A stretch of 64,000 bases of DNA from Streptomyces sp. SA15 (GCF_002291145.1 NZ_NTGE01000222.1:1-64000); one strand, 5' to 3'; counted from the stretch's first letter, positions 1 through 8,696 are shown. The notes: generated from the letters alone by a model not told the origin. Numbers and translations: made by a program.

Positions 1-2
1 AG

Positions 3-536
3 GGCCCGGAGGGGCAGGCGTGGCTGGCGCGTGCCGAGGCGGAGTGGGCGCGGGCCGTGTCCGGGCCGGACGCGACGGCCTGGGCGAAGGCGGTCGCCGC
101 GTTCGACTTCGGCGACGTGTACGAGCGGGCACGCTGCCAAGTGCGGTTCGCCGAGGCCCTGTTGGCGGCCGACCGGCGCGAGGATGCGGCCGTCGAGGCC
201 CGCGCGGCGAGGGAGACGGCGGCCCGGCTCGGCTGCACGCCGCTGCTGGAGCAGGTGGACGCCCTGATCCGTCGCGGGCGCCTCGCGGACTCCCCGGCCG
301 CCGATACCCGGGCCACGATGCTCACCGCCCGCGAACAGGACGTGCTGCGGCTCCTCGCCCTCGGCCGCAGCAACCGGCAGATCGGTGAGGAGTTGTTCAT
401 CAGCGGCAAGACGGCGAGCGTCCACGTCTCCAACATCCTCGCCAAGCTGGGCGCGGCGAGCCGTACGGAGGCGGTGGCCGTCGCCTACCGCGAGGGCCTG
501 ATCGCGCCGGTGCCGACCAGCCGCGGGCAGTCCTGA
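3..536 (+). CDS. LuxR-family transcriptional regulator, C-terminal part (5' end outside window)
   Basis: The reading frame is open from the first bases of the window and ends at TGA 534-536, so this is the 3' part of a longer gene. The visible 177 residues begin with an Ala/Arg-rich helical segment of the kind found in the TPR-like region of large LuxR (LAL/MalT-type) activators. They end in a LuxR DNA-binding domain: LTAREQDVLRLLALGRSNRQ, then the recognition helix region KTASVHVSNILAKLGAASRT. The GxSNRQIGEEL and KTASVHVSNI pattern is diagnostic for the GerE/LuxR fold. The part that would show whether an ATPase or receiver domain precedes it is not in the window, so the effector is unknown. 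A 16-base direct repeat spans its stop codon. Confidence 0.88.
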   Translation, partial: GPEGQAWLARAEAEWARAVSGPDATAWAKAVAAFDFGDVYERARCQVRFAEALLAADRREDAAVEARAARETAARLGCTPLLEQVDALIRRGRLADSPAADTRATMLTAREQDVLRLLALGRSNRQIGEELFISGKTASVHVSNILAKLGAASRTEAVAVAYREGLIAPVPTSRGQS

Positions 537-571
537 GCCACTGCCCTCACGCGGACAGTCCTGAGCCACTG
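528..571. repeat. 16-bp direct repeat across the LuxR stop codon
   Basis: CAGTCCTGAGCCACTG occurs at 528-543 and again at 556-571, a 28-bp period. The first copy contains the TGA stop of the LuxR gene, so the second copy looks like a short tandem duplication in the 3' untranslated region between convergent genes. No function is evident. Confidence 0.8.
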
Positions 572-578
572 ACCTCGG

Positions 579-1802
579 CTACGGCGTCGCGTCGGTGCCC
601 GGCGGGTCGGCGCAGTCAAGGCTCTGCAGGTCGACGGCGTCGGCCATCGCCCGCATCCCCTTGTCGTTGGGGTGGAGATGGTCGCCGCTGTCGAAGACGG
701 GCAGGATTCGCTCGGGGTCCTGGGGGCTGCGGAGGACACGGTCGAAGTCGGTGACGGCGTCGAACTCCCCGCTGTTCCTGATGAACGCGTTGACCTCATG
801 GCGTACGCCCGCGGTGCCGGCTTCCCATTCGGACCAGCCCTTGAAGGGCAGGACGGTGGCCGCGACGACGCACTTGCCGGCCGCGTGCACGCGCTCGACG
901 ATCTCCCGGTAGCCGTCGATCAGGTCCTCGGCGGTGACGCCGGGGTAGGCCTTGATGTCGTTGACGCCCTGGAAGAGGAACACGGTGCGCACACCCGGCT
1001 GGGAGAGCACGTCCCGCTCCAGCCGGTTCAGGGCGCTCTGGCCCGGGCCGTCCGTGAGGACCTTGTTGCCGGCCATCCCCGCGTTGGCGACGCCCTTGAC
1101 GTGGGTGTCCGCCTGTAGGAGGCGGCGGGCGAGGTGGTCGGGCCAGCGGCGGTTGAGGTCGCTGGTCGACTGCCAGCCGTCCGTGATGGAGTCGCCGAGG
1201 GTGACGACGGCTCCGGTCCTCGCGGCCGCCCGCACGGAGACCGCGTCGAGGTAGAACCAGGAGCCGATGGCCTGCGTCCAGTGGGTCGCGCTCTCCTCGG
1301 CGGTGTGGTCGCCCTGTGTGGCGTAGGACGTCTGCAGGGCCATCCAGTGGCCGGTCGCCGGTCCGGCCGCGTCGGGCGAGTGGAAGCTGATCACCAGGTT
1401 GGTCGCGGCGGGCAGGCTGCCGGGCAGCGGATCGCTCAGTACGACCTCTCCGGCGGGGACGGTGACGGAGGGCGAGCCGTCGAAGGTCAGCCGCCGGTTG
1501 CTGCCCGGCACCAGTTCGGCGCCTCGCTGCTGGATACCGGCGTAGACGTTGTCGAAGGTCACGGGCCGGTCCCCGAAGGCGTTGGTGAGCCGGATCCGCA
1601 AGTCACGGCCCGCGACGCTGGTGTGCACGACGAGCCGGTAGCCGCGGTCGGCGGCGGCGGCTGCGCCCATGCGGTCGGCGCTCGCCGCCCAGGTGATGAC
1701 GCCCTCGGGGACGTCGTACGCCCGGGCGGACGTGGACCGGCAGGCGGATGACGCCAACAGCACGGCCACCACGCCGCACGCGAGCGCCGAGCGGGCCGTC
1801 AC
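579..1802 (-). CDS. Secreted SGNH/GDSL hydrolase lipoprotein
   Basis: This is a 407-residue esterase/lipase-type hydrolase. The start chosen is GTG 1802, preceded by a GGAG about 8 bases upstream. It gives an N-terminal hydrophobic signal ending in LLASSAC, a lipobox, so the protein is probably a lipoprotein. The frame stays open further upstream, but that extension is Arg/Gly-rich and unlike a protein start. SGNH blocks are present in order: TLGDSITDGW (nucleophile Ser), VANAGMAGN (Gly), FQGVND (Asn) and GDHLHPNDKG (Asp and His). About 170 residues between the signal and block I form a beta-rich domain seen in many Streptomyces GDSL proteins. The substrate cannot be told from sequence. The gene converges on the LuxR gene. 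Confidence 0.88.
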   Translation of the reverse strand: MTARSALACGVVAVLLASSACRSTSARAYDVPEGVITWAASADRMGAAAAADRGYRLVVHTSVAGRDLRIRLTNAFGDRPVTFDNVYAGIQQRGAELVPGSNRRLTFDGSPSVTVPAGEVVLSDPLPGSLPAATNLVISFHSPDAAGPATGHWMALQTSYATQGDHTAEESATHWTQAIGSWFYLDAVSVRAAARTGAVVTLGDSITDGWQSTSDLNRRWPDHLARRLLQADTHVKGVANAGMAGNKVLTDGPGQSALNRLERDVLSQPGVRTVFLFQGVNDIKAYPGVTAEDLIDGYREIVERVHAAGKCVVAATVLPFKGWSEWEAGTAGVRHEVNAFIRNSGEFDAVTDFDRVLRSPQDPERILPVFDSGDHLHPNDKGMRAMADAVDLQSLDCADPPGTDATP

Positions 1803-2039
1803 CTGGCGGACTCCGCCGCGATCAGGACCTCCCGCGAGGTGCCCGGCCGGGTGGTGGTGAGCAACCTCGCCTCCCAGAACTCGTACTCGCCCTTCACCAG
1901 CGGGTTGATCCTCTCCGGACGGGATGACGGTCGGGTGAACTCGTAGTGTTCCCACAGAGCGGACGGGAACCCGCGTGCCCTGGTGCGCGTTCTCCGGACG
2001 ACCCCCCGGGGTCCAGGACGACGACATCAGGGCGGCACG

Positions 2040-3359
2040 ATGAGCGAGTTGGTCCCCGGCGGCAATGTGCCCCTCCCGAGCGGTGCGGTGACCGTCCGGG
2101 TCCCCGGCCCTTTCGACGTGTCCGCGCTCATCACGGACGACGGCGGCAAGGTCCGGGGCGACGACGACTTCGTGTTCTACAACCAGCCGGCCGCTCCGGG
2201 CGCCCGGCTGCACGGCGACACCCTGACCGTCGACCCGCCGCGGCTGCGCTCCGGAGCGAGCCGGGTCACGGTGGTCGTCAGCCCCGCCGACCCCGGCACT
2301 CCCCTGGGCCGCCTGCCCGCCCCCACGCTCCACGTCACCGGTGCGGGCGGCCGCCCGCTCGCACGGTTCGCGCCGCCCCGCCCCATACAGGAGACCCTGC
2401 TGCTGCTCGCGGAGATCTACCGGCGCGGCGACGGCTGGAAACTGCGGGCACTGGGCCAGGGGTACGCCGATGGTCTGGCGGGCCTCGCCCGTGACTTCGG
2501 GGTCGACGTCGCCGACGACACGCCGACGCCTCCGGCCTACCCCACGTCGCCCACAGGCCCGGAGCCACCCCTCCCCTCCCCCGACCCGGACGGCTTCCTC
2601 GGCCTGGTCAACTCCGCCCGTACCGCGGCCGGTTCACCGCCTGTCGTTCTCGACCCCCGTCTCACGGCCGCGGCCCGCGCCCACGCCTCCGTCATGGCCT
2701 CGGCGGGGCGCCTCGGCGTCGAGGGCCCGGACGGCGTCTCCCTCCACCAGCGGGTCACCGCAACCGGATACGCGTACCTCACCGTCGGCGAGCACCTGGT
2801 CTCCGGGTCGCGCACGCCCGCGGAGTTCGTCGCGTACTGCCTGCGCACGGACCAGCCCCGCCGCACCCTGCACGACCCGGTCTTCACCCACGCCGGTCTG
2901 GCGTACGTCGGTGACGGCCGCTCCGGCGACACGTACTGGACCGCGCTGTGGGCGAGCCCCTTCACGCCCGCCGGTCTGGCGCGGACGCAGGCCGACGTCG
3001 TCGACCTCACCAACCGGGAGCGCGCCCGGGCGGGGCTGCGTCCGCTGGCGGTGGATCCGCTGCTCACCGTCGCCGCGCAGGCGCACAGCGCGGACATGGT
3101 GGCCCGGGCCTTCTACTCCCACACCTCGCCGGAGGGTTCACAGCCCTGGGACCGGGCGGCCGCCGCGGGCTGCCGACGGCGTTCGATCGGCGAGAACATC
3201 GCCTGCGGCCAGCGCTCCCCCGCCGAGGTGGTGGAGGGCTGGATGAACAGCCCGGGCCACCGCGCCAACATCCTCAAGCCGGACTTCACCCACATAGGCA
3301 TCGGCTTCGAGGGCGGCGGTCCCGCGGGCACGTACTGGACCCAGCTCTTCGGCGCCTGA
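2040..3359 (+). CDS. TerD domain fused to two CAP (SCP/PR-1) domains
   Basis: This is a 439-residue protein. Residues 1 to about 165 match TerD, the tellurite/stress calcium-binding family: LVPGGNVPLPSG at the start, GDDDFVFYNQP for the acidic Ca-binding stretch, and LAEIYRRGDGWKLRALGQGY near the end. A Pro-rich linker follows, then two CAP domains at about 190-310 and 315-439. The second keeps the family hallmarks (HTSPEG, GENIACG, WMNSPGHRANIL); the first is degenerate and lacks the usual His. ATG 2040 was chosen because the protein then begins like TerD; the frame is open to GTG 1983, but that extension is Arg-rich. No signal peptide is visible, although CAP domains are normally extracellular. 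A hairpin over the stop codon ends the gene. Confidence 0.88.
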   Translation: MSELVPGGNVPLPSGAVTVRVPGPFDVSALITDDGGKVRGDDDFVFYNQPAAPGARLHGDTLTVDPPRLRSGASRVTVVVSPADPGTPLGRLPAPTLHVTGAGGRPLARFAPPRPIQETLLLLAEIYRRGDGWKLRALGQGYADGLAGLARDFGVDVADDTPTPPAYPTSPTGPEPPLPSPDPDGFLGLVNSARTAAGSPPVVLDPRLTAAARAHASVMASAGRLGVEGPDGVSLHQRVTATGYAYLTVGEHLVSGSRTPAEFVAYCLRTDQPRRTLHDPVFTHAGLAYVGDGRSGDTYWTALWASPFTPAGLARTQADVVDLTNRERARAGLRPLAVDPLLTVAAQAHSADMVARAFYSHTSPEGSQPWDRAAAAGCRRRSIGENIACGQRSPAEVVEGWMNSPGHRANILKPDFTHIGIGFEGGGPAGTYWTQLFGA

Positions 3360-3372
3360 GAAGGCGCCGAAG
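3347..3372 (+). terminator. Terminator hairpin over the stop codon of the TerD-CAP gene
   Basis: A perfect 10-bp inverted repeat (arm CTTCGGCGCC) with a 6-base loop that contains the TGA stop at 3357-3359. There is no U-tract, as is usual for actinobacterial terminators. Confidence 0.65.
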
Positions 3373-3435
3373 GCGGCGACACGACCACGAGCCGCGATCT
3401 TGGCGGAGCGCTCCCTTCCGGGACAGGATGCCTCC

Positions 3436-4113
3436 ATGAAGGGTGACCTGTTTTCCAGCGAGCACATGGTGCAGCCGGCCACAGCGCCGGGCATGACGGT
3501 CGAGAACTCCAAGTGCATCAGGTACGCGGTGCACGGCGAGATGCTCGCCCGCCAGGGGGCGATGGTCGCCTACCGCGGCAATCTCCAGTTCGAGCGCAAG
3601 GGCCAGGGCGTGGGCGGCATGCTCAAACGCGCGGTCACCGGGGAGGGGCTGCCGCTGATGGCGGTGCGCGGGCAGGGCGAGGCCTGGTTCGCGCACGAGG
3701 CGCAGAACTGCTTCGTCGTCGAGGTGGACCCCGGCGACGAGTTCACCGTGAACGGCCGCAACGTCCTGTGTTTCGACTCCTCGTTGTCGTATCGGATCTC
3801 GACCGTGAAAGGGGCCGGCATGACCGGCGGCGGTCTGTTCAACAGCGTCTTCTCGGGGCACGGCAAGTTGGGGCTGGTGTGCGACGGCACTCCGCTGGTC
3901 ATCCCGGTCTCGCCGCAGTATCCGGTGTTCGTCGACACGGACGCCGTCGTCGGCTGGACGGCGGGCCTGGACACCTCGCTGCACCGGTCGCAGTCCATCG
4001 GGTCGATGCTGCGCGGCGGTTCCGGGGAGGCCGTGCAGCTGATGCTTCAGGGACAGGGCTATGTCGTCGTACGGCCGAGTGAGGCCACGCCGCAGAAGGC
4101 CCAGCAGCACTGA
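3436..4113 (+). CDS. AIM24 family protein
   Basis: This is a 225-residue protein of the AIM24/TIGR00266 beta-sheet family, named after a yeast mitochondrial inner-membrane biogenesis protein; the bacterial role is unsettled. Family-like pieces are the EMLARQGAMVAYRG opening, the Gly-rich KGQGVGGMLKRAVTGEG stretch and the repeated beta-strand pattern up to GQGYVVVRPS. ATG 3436 is used because the protein begins there like its relatives; an upstream start at 3400 adds residues with no similarity. There is no signal peptide or membrane segment. It stands alone between two hairpins, so it is probably monocistronic. Streptomyces usually carry several paralogues, often near TerD-type genes, as here. 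Confidence 0.88.
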   Translation: MKGDLFSSEHMVQPATAPGMTVENSKCIRYAVHGEMLARQGAMVAYRGNLQFERKGQGVGGMLKRAVTGEGLPLMAVRGQGEAWFAHEAQNCFVVEVDPGDEFTVNGRNVLCFDSSLSYRISTVKGAGMTGGGLFNSVFSGHGKLGLVCDGTPLVIPVSPQYPVFVDTDAVVGWTAGLDTSLHRSQSIGSMLRGGSGEAVQLMLQGQGYVVVRPSEATPQKAQQH

Positions 4114-4118
4114 GCACT

Positions 4119-4145
4119 CCCGTGAGGTGATCTGCGCCTCACGGG
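4119..4145 (+). terminator. Terminator after the AIM24 gene
   Basis: A perfect 9-bp inverted repeat (CCCGTGAGG / CCTCACGGG) with a 9-base loop, starting 6 bases after the AIM24 stop codon. Confidence 0.75.
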
Positions 4146-4202
4146 CAACCCGTTCGGCTCCGCCCGCGTCTTGATCGACAACAGTCCACGCCCCGGCCAC
4201 TC

Positions 4203-4379
4203 GATCTCGCCGACCACGCCAAGGTATGGACGGAACCGGCCGCCGGCTGTCTGCTTCCCGCGGCCCGGCGGGTCCTGGAGCGGGTCGGTGACGGGGCCCG
4301 GCTGGGTCTCGTGGTCTGCGGGGGCAATGCGACGACCGGTGATGTCATGGCCTGGTCCCAGCGGTTCGGGCTGCGTTGA
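4203..4379 (+). pseudogene. 3' remnant of a PLP-dependent threonine/serine dehydratase
   Basis: About 58 codons in one frame end in TGA 4377-4379 and read like the C-terminus of a serine/threonine dehydratase: VWTEPAAGCLLPAARRVLE, then LGLVVCGGNATTGDVMAW and a final RFGLR. The VCGGN motif and the EPAAG motif are typical of fold-type II PLP enzymes. The PLP lysine region and everything before it are missing, and the AIM24 terminator lies just upstream, so this is the tail of a deleted gene. Assignment rests on motif recognition alone. Confidence 0.6.
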
Positions 4380-4546
4380 GCCGGGTCAACTCCGGTCAGT
4401 GGATGGACAGTTCTTACTGACTTGTCGTACAGCAAGCGAACAAAAGAAAAGAGGCGCCTTTCCGTTGAGGATTCATTGAACGCACCCCGCCGCGGCCGCC
4501 GTACCACTGTGAAAGGTGAGAGCCAGGGGTTCAGCGAGGGATGACC

Positions 4547-6178
4547 ATGGTCAAGGCGCACGTCTCCACACACGAGTTGGTTGCCGGCAGGTACCGGCTC
4601 GTGGAGGTCCTCCACCGCGAAACGAACCGCATCTGCTGGTACGGCGAGGACATCCAGGTCGAACGCCCCTGCCTGCTCACCCAGATCGGGCTGCCGGTCG
4701 GCCTGGACGAGGAGACCTGCCGCCGGGCCACCGCACGGGTCGTCCGGATGTCGGAGACCATGGGGCTGCTGTGCCCCGGCCGGGTCGCCGTGGTCGTCGA
4801 CGCCGTCGAGGAGTCCGGCACCCTGTGGACCGTCACCGAGTGCATCGACGGTATCCCGCTGGGCGAACTCATCGCCCGGCAGGGCACGTTCAACTACGTA
4901 CGGGCGGCCCGCATCGGCCTGGAGCTGCTCGACGTGCTGGAGGCCGCGCACGGCGAGGGCATCACGCACGGCGAGCTCAGCCCGGGTCAGGTGTTCGTGC
5001 AGGAGGGCGGCTCCGTCGTGGTCACCGGCTTCGGGCTGGCCGGCGCGACCCTCGCACCCCGGGTCAGCGCACCCTCGTACGCCTCCCCCGAACAGGCCCG
5101 CGACGAGCGCATCGGACCGGCCGCCGACCTGTGGGCGCTCGGCGCGATCCTGTACACGATGGTCGAGGGCCGTCCGCCCTTCCGCGACCGGGACCGGCCC
5201 GAGACCACCCTGAAGGGAGTGGACCGCCTTCCACTGCGCTCGCCGGTGCGCGCCGGCCCGCTCACCCAGACCTTGCAGGGGCTGCTCCGCAAGAACTCCA
5301 CAGAACGACTGACCCGCCCCGTGGTCCGCGAGGCGCTTACACGTGTCCTCACCGAGGACCCCGAAGCGGCCACGCCCATGGTGGGCAGGCCCCGGCTGCG
5401 CGGCGTGTACGGCGCGGGCCCGGGGTGGAGCAGGCGCACCATGGTCGCCGGCACGGCCCTGGCCGTCGTCACGGTCGCCGTCTCCGTCCTCGCCGTGACC
5501 CGGCAGCTGCCGGGCACCGGCACCTCCGCCGGCGAAGCGCCCCAGCCCTCCGTCTCAGCCTCGGCGCCCGACGACGGCACCGACGGACAGCAGCCCTCCC
5601 GGCCGCCGGCGACACCCACGCCCACCCCTACGCCGACACCGACACCGACCCCGACGCCCACACCCACACCCACACCCACACCGACGGCGTCCCCCACGGG
5701 CACGCCGCTGCCCCCCGGATTCCGCCTCTACCACTCCCCGGAGGGCTTCTCCGTCGCCCTCCCCGAGGGCTGGAAGCCGCAGCGCACGACGCGCGCGTCC
5801 GACCTGGCGTACCGCGTCGTCTTCGGCGCGGACGACGACCCGCGCGCACTGGCCGTCACCTACAGCGAACGCGTGGGCCCGGACCCCGTCGCCGTATGGC
5901 GCGACGACGTCGAGCCGGGCCTGAAGGAGAAGGCGGGCGACTACCAGCGGATCGGCGACATCCGCGCGACGACCTATCAGGGACGTGAGGCCGCCGACAT
6001 GGAGTGGCTCGCCGACGTCAACGGCACCCGCCTGCGCACCTTCGGCCGGGGCTTCCTCATCGGGGAGGGCCGCAGCTTCTCGCTGCGCTGGGCGACCCCG
6101 GCGGAGGACTGGAACGACGCCGCGAACCAGGAGGCGCTGGACACCTTCCTGAGAACCTTCCGGCAGGCCTCAGACTGA
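4547..6178 (+). CDS. Membrane-anchored serine/threonine pseudokinase
   Basis: This 543-residue protein has a kinase-like domain (about 10-270), a transmembrane helix near 300-320 (VVTVAVSVLAV), a Thr-Pro repeat stalk and a C-terminal domain of about 155 residues beginning YHSPEGFSVALPEGW. The fold is that of PknB-type Hanks kinases (SAPSYASPEQARDE, DLWALGAILYTMVEGRPPF), but catalytic residues are replaced. The glycine-rich loop is absent, the VAVK lysine position reads LLTQI, HRD is HGE, the catalytic-loop Asn is Gln (LSPGQVFV) and DFG is GFG. It is therefore predicted not to phosphorylate, acting perhaps as a scaffold or sensor. ATG 4547 is preferred over ATG 4541 because GAGGG at 4536-4540 is then spaced 6 bases. 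Its last 9 bases overlap the convergent hydrolase gene. Confidence 0.85.
   Translation: MVKAHVSTHELVAGRYRLVEVLHRETNRICWYGEDIQVERPCLLTQIGLPVGLDEETCRRATARVVRMSETMGLLCPGRVAVVVDAVEESGTLWTVTECIDGIPLGELIARQGTFNYVRAARIGLELLDVLEAAHGEGITHGELSPGQVFVQEGGSVVVTGFGLAGATLAPRVSAPSYASPEQARDERIGPAADLWALGAILYTMVEGRPPFRDRDRPETTLKGVDRLPLRSPVRAGPLTQTLQGLLRKNSTERLTRPVVREALTRVLTEDPEAATPMVGRPRLRGVYGAGPGWSRRTMVAGTALAVVTVAVSVLAVTRQLPGTGTSAGEAPQPSVSASAPDDGTDGQQPSRPPATPTPTPTPTPTPTPTPTPTPTPTPTASPTGTPLPPGFRLYHSPEGFSVALPEGWKPQRTTRASDLAYRVVFGADDDPRALAVTYSERVGPDPVAVWRDDVEPGLKEKAGDYQRIGDIRATTYQGREAADMEWLADVNGTRLRTFGRGFLIGEGRSFSLRWATPAEDWNDAANQEALDTFLRTFRQASD
5612..5685 (+). repeat. Thr-Pro dipeptide repeat (ACN-CCN hexamers) in the pseudokinase
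   Basis: About 24 codons alternate Thr and Pro, encoded by a short-period ACC/ACG/ACA-CCC/CCG repeat. It forms an extended extracellular stalk between the membrane helix and the C-terminal domain, and is the kind of repeat whose length varies between strains. Confidence 0.9.
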
Positions 6179-7618
6179 GCCACGGGGAGCCCGCATCGCG
6201 TGCAGCGGCCCTCCGTGCAGCGGCTCGGTGCGCCAGCGCGCCGTGAACGTCCGGTCCGTGAGCGAGCACGTCACCACCAGGTGGTGCGGTGTCTCCAGGA
6301 AGGCCACGTCGACGACGAGGGTGCCGGCGTCGGCCCATCCCCCGCTCACGGCCGTCGGGACCAGGCCGTCGTCGTGGACGGTCCAGCCGTCCCCGCCGAA
6401 CCGCAGGGCGAGCCGGTGACCGTCCTCGGTGAGCGCCAGACTCCAGCCGTCGGCATCCGCGCCGACCCCGACCGCCGTCAGCGTCGGCTGGTCCGCGCAG
6501 ACACCGCCGTACGGCGTGAACTCGGCGCCCGACCAGGCCTCCGGCCGCTCCGGCGGGGCCGGCTTACCGGCGGCCGGCGGCAGCGCGAGCCGCGCCAGCC
6601 GCTCCCCCAGTGCCGTGTCGGCGTCCCGCCCACCGGGCAGCGGTCCGGGGCCGAACGCCGGCAGCAGATGCTCCCAGACCAGGTTCAGCAGTTTCTGCAT
6701 CTCCTCGGTCGCCGCGGTCGTGGCGATCACGGCCTCGTGCTCGGGCAGCACCAGGCAGAACTGGCCGTACGCCCCGTCACCGCGGTAACCGTGCCGGGAC
6801 CTCCAGAACTGGAAGCCGTAGCCCTGCTGCCAGTCCGACAGCGCGCCCTCGGGCGTCCCGTCGGCGTTCGGCACATGCGCCCGCGTTGCCTCGGCGACCC
6901 ATCCCTCGGGCAGCAGCCGCTCGCCCTCCCACACCCCGTCCTGGAGATGGAGCAGCCCGAGCCGGGCGATCGCGTCGGTCGTGGCGTGCAGCCCGCTGAA
7001 GCCCAGCTCGCGGCCGGTCCGGCCGCGGATCCAGGCGACCTCGCCGATGCCGAGCGGATCCAGCAGCCGGGGCCGCAGATAGTCGGTCAGCGACCGGCCC
7101 GTGACGCGCTGGATGATGGCGGCGAGCGTGTACGTGGCGGGCTGGTTGTACGCGAAAACGGTTCCCGGCTCCTGCTCGGGCGGCAGCAGCAGGAATCCGC
7201 GTACCGGTTCCTCGCGGTCGATCGCGCGTGCGCGATCGAACGTCTCGGCGTCGTGTCCGCTGGCCATCGACGCCACGTGCCGTACGAGCATCGCGCGGCT
7301 GCGCGGGTCGGTGATGTCGGCCTCGAACTCCGGGAAGTACGAGATCACCGGGTCGTCCAGCCGGATCAGTCCCTCGGCGACGGCGAGCCCCGCGGCCGTC
7401 GCCGTGAAGCTCTTGCTGAGCGAGTACAGGAGATGTGGCCGTTCCGGGGTGTACGGCGCCCACCACCCGGACGCCACGACCTGACCGTGCCGCAGGATCA
7501 TCAGGCTGTGCGGTTCGATGTCCGGGGCGGCTTCGAGGGCGTCGAGGAAGGCGTGGACACCCGACGCGTCGACCCCTTGGGCGGCGGGGGTGCTACGGGG
7601 CAGCGGACGTTCGCTCAT
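6170..7618 (-). CDS. Serine hydrolase, class C beta-lactamase/DD-peptidase family
   Basis: This 482-residue protein is of the beta-lactamase/penicillin-binding transpeptidase fold (Pfam Beta-lactamase). The active-site Ser-Xaa-Xaa-Lys is seen as YSLSKSFTATAAGLAVAEG at about residue 68, and the tyrosine motif as FAYNQPATYTLAAII near 156. There is no signal peptide, so it is probably cytoplasmic, unlike secreted beta-lactamases; relatives include esterases and D-amino-acid peptidases. The C-terminal 100 residues are a beta-rich domain common in this subfamily (GGRDADTALGERLARLALPP onward). The start ATG 7618 faces the oxidoreductase gene at 7725, so the 106-base gap holds both promoters. The substrate is unknown. 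Confidence 0.87.
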   Translation of the reverse strand: MSERPLPRSTPAAQGVDASGVHAFLDALEAAPDIEPHSLMILRHGQVVASGWWAPYTPERPHLLYSLSKSFTATAAGLAVAEGLIRLDDPVISYFPEFEADITDPRSRAMLVRHVASMASGHDAETFDRARAIDREEPVRGFLLLPPEQEPGTVFAYNQPATYTLAAIIQRVTGRSLTDYLRPRLLDPLGIGEVAWIRGRTGRELGFSGLHATTDAIARLGLLHLQDGVWEGERLLPEGWVAEATRAHVPNADGTPEGALSDWQQGYGFQFWRSRHGYRGDGAYGQFCLVLPEHEAVIATTAATEEMQKLLNLVWEHLLPAFGPGPLPGGRDADTALGERLARLALPPAAGKPAPPERPEAWSGAEFTPYGGVCADQPTLTAVGVGADADGWSLALTEDGHRLALRFGGDGWTVHDDGLVPTAVSGGWADAGTLVVDVAFLETPHHLVVTCSLTDRTFTARWRTEPLHGGPLHAMRAPRGSV

Positions 7619-7724
7619 GCCCGCATCCTCTCCCGGCGACCGGGGGGTGATCGAGGGGGATCGAGCGGTTTACCGGGCCGCGTGCGGCCTGTTTTCGCTT
7701 CCGCTGACCGGGGACTCAGCCCTT

Positions 7725-8696
7725 ATGGTGCAAATCGGATACACGATGATGACCGAGCAGGCCGGCCCCCGTGAGCTCGTCGACCATCTGGTCCGGGCCG
7801 AGGAGGCGGGCTACGACTTCTCGGTGACCTCGGACCACTACTTTCCGTGGCTGCGCTCACAGGGTCACTCGCCGTACGCGTGGAGTGTGCTGGGCGCGGC
7901 CGCCCAGGCGACCTCGCGCATCCCGCTGATGACGTACGTGACGTGTCCCACCGTCCGCTATCACCCGGCGGTGGTGGCGCAGAAGGCGGCGACGATGCAG
8001 CTGCTGTCGGAAGGCCGGTTCCGGCTGGGGCTCGGCTCGGGCGAGAACCTCAACGAGCACGTGGTGGGCGGCGGTTGGCCGTCCGTGGACGTGCGGCACG
8101 AGATGCTCGAGGAGGCGGTGGAGATCATCCGGGCGTTGTTCGAGGGCGGCCATGTGAATCATCGCGGTCCGCACTTCGACGTCGAGTCGGCCCGGCTGTG
8201 GGACCTCCCCGACCAGCTGCCGCCGATCGGCATCGCGGTCTCCGGCGAGCAGTCCTGCACTCTGGCGGGCCGGCTGGCAGACCTGGTCATCGCCACCGAG
8301 CCCAAGGCGGGGCTGCTCGACGCCTTCGACCGGCACGGCGGCGAGGGCAAACCGCGCGTGGGCCAGCTGCCGGTCTGCTACGACCCCGACCGGGATGCGG
8401 CTGTCAAGCGCGCCCACGCGCAGTTCCGCTGGTTCGGCAGCGGCTGGAAGGTCAACTCCGAGTTGCCGCATCCGGACTCCTTCGAGGCGGCCACGCAGTT
8501 CGTCACGCCCGACGACGTCGCCGACGCGATCCCCTGCGGCGACGAGCCGGAGGATTTCGTGGAGGCCGTACGGCCTTACGCCGAGGCCGGTTTCACCGAG
8601 ATCGCCCTCGTGCAGATCGGCGGGGAGTCGCAGCCGGCGTATCTCGACTGGGCGGCGAAGACGCTGCTGCCCGCGCTGCACGACGCCCTCGACTGA
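7725..8696 (+). CDS. LLM-class F420-dependent oxidoreductase (F420-G6PDH-like family)
   Basis: This 323-residue luciferase-like TIM-barrel protein begins IGYTMMTEQAGPRELVDH and carries YDFSVTSDHYFPW, TCPTVRYHPAVVAQKAATM and FRLGLGSGENLNEHVVG. These are typical of the F420-dependent glucose-6-phosphate dehydrogenase-like group (TIGR03557). Members use coenzyme F420 rather than FMN; the substrate of this copy is unknown. ATG 7725 is preferred over upstream starts because homologues begin MVQIGY and a GGGGA lies about 10 bases upstream. It is divergent from the serine hydrolase. Confidence 0.9.
   Translation: MVQIGYTMMTEQAGPRELVDHLVRAEEAGYDFSVTSDHYFPWLRSQGHSPYAWSVLGAAAQATSRIPLMTYVTCPTVRYHPAVVAQKAATMQLLSEGRFRLGLGSGENLNEHVVGGGWPSVDVRHEMLEEAVEIIRALFEGGHVNHRGPHFDVESARLWDLPDQLPPIGIAVSGEQSCTLAGRLADLVIATEPKAGLLDAFDRHGGEGKPRVGQLPVCYDPDRDAAVKRAHAQFRWFGSGWKVNSELPHPDSFEAATQFVTPDDVADAIPCGDEPEDFVEAVRPYAEAGFTEIALVQIGGESQPAYLDWAAKTLLPALHDALD

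Noticed and set aside
1803..2333. Upstream extension of the SGNH hydrolase ORF, making it 584 residues
   Set aside because: The extra part lies antisense to the TerD gene, is Arg/Gly-rich and ends before a good signal peptide with its own ribosome site at 1802.
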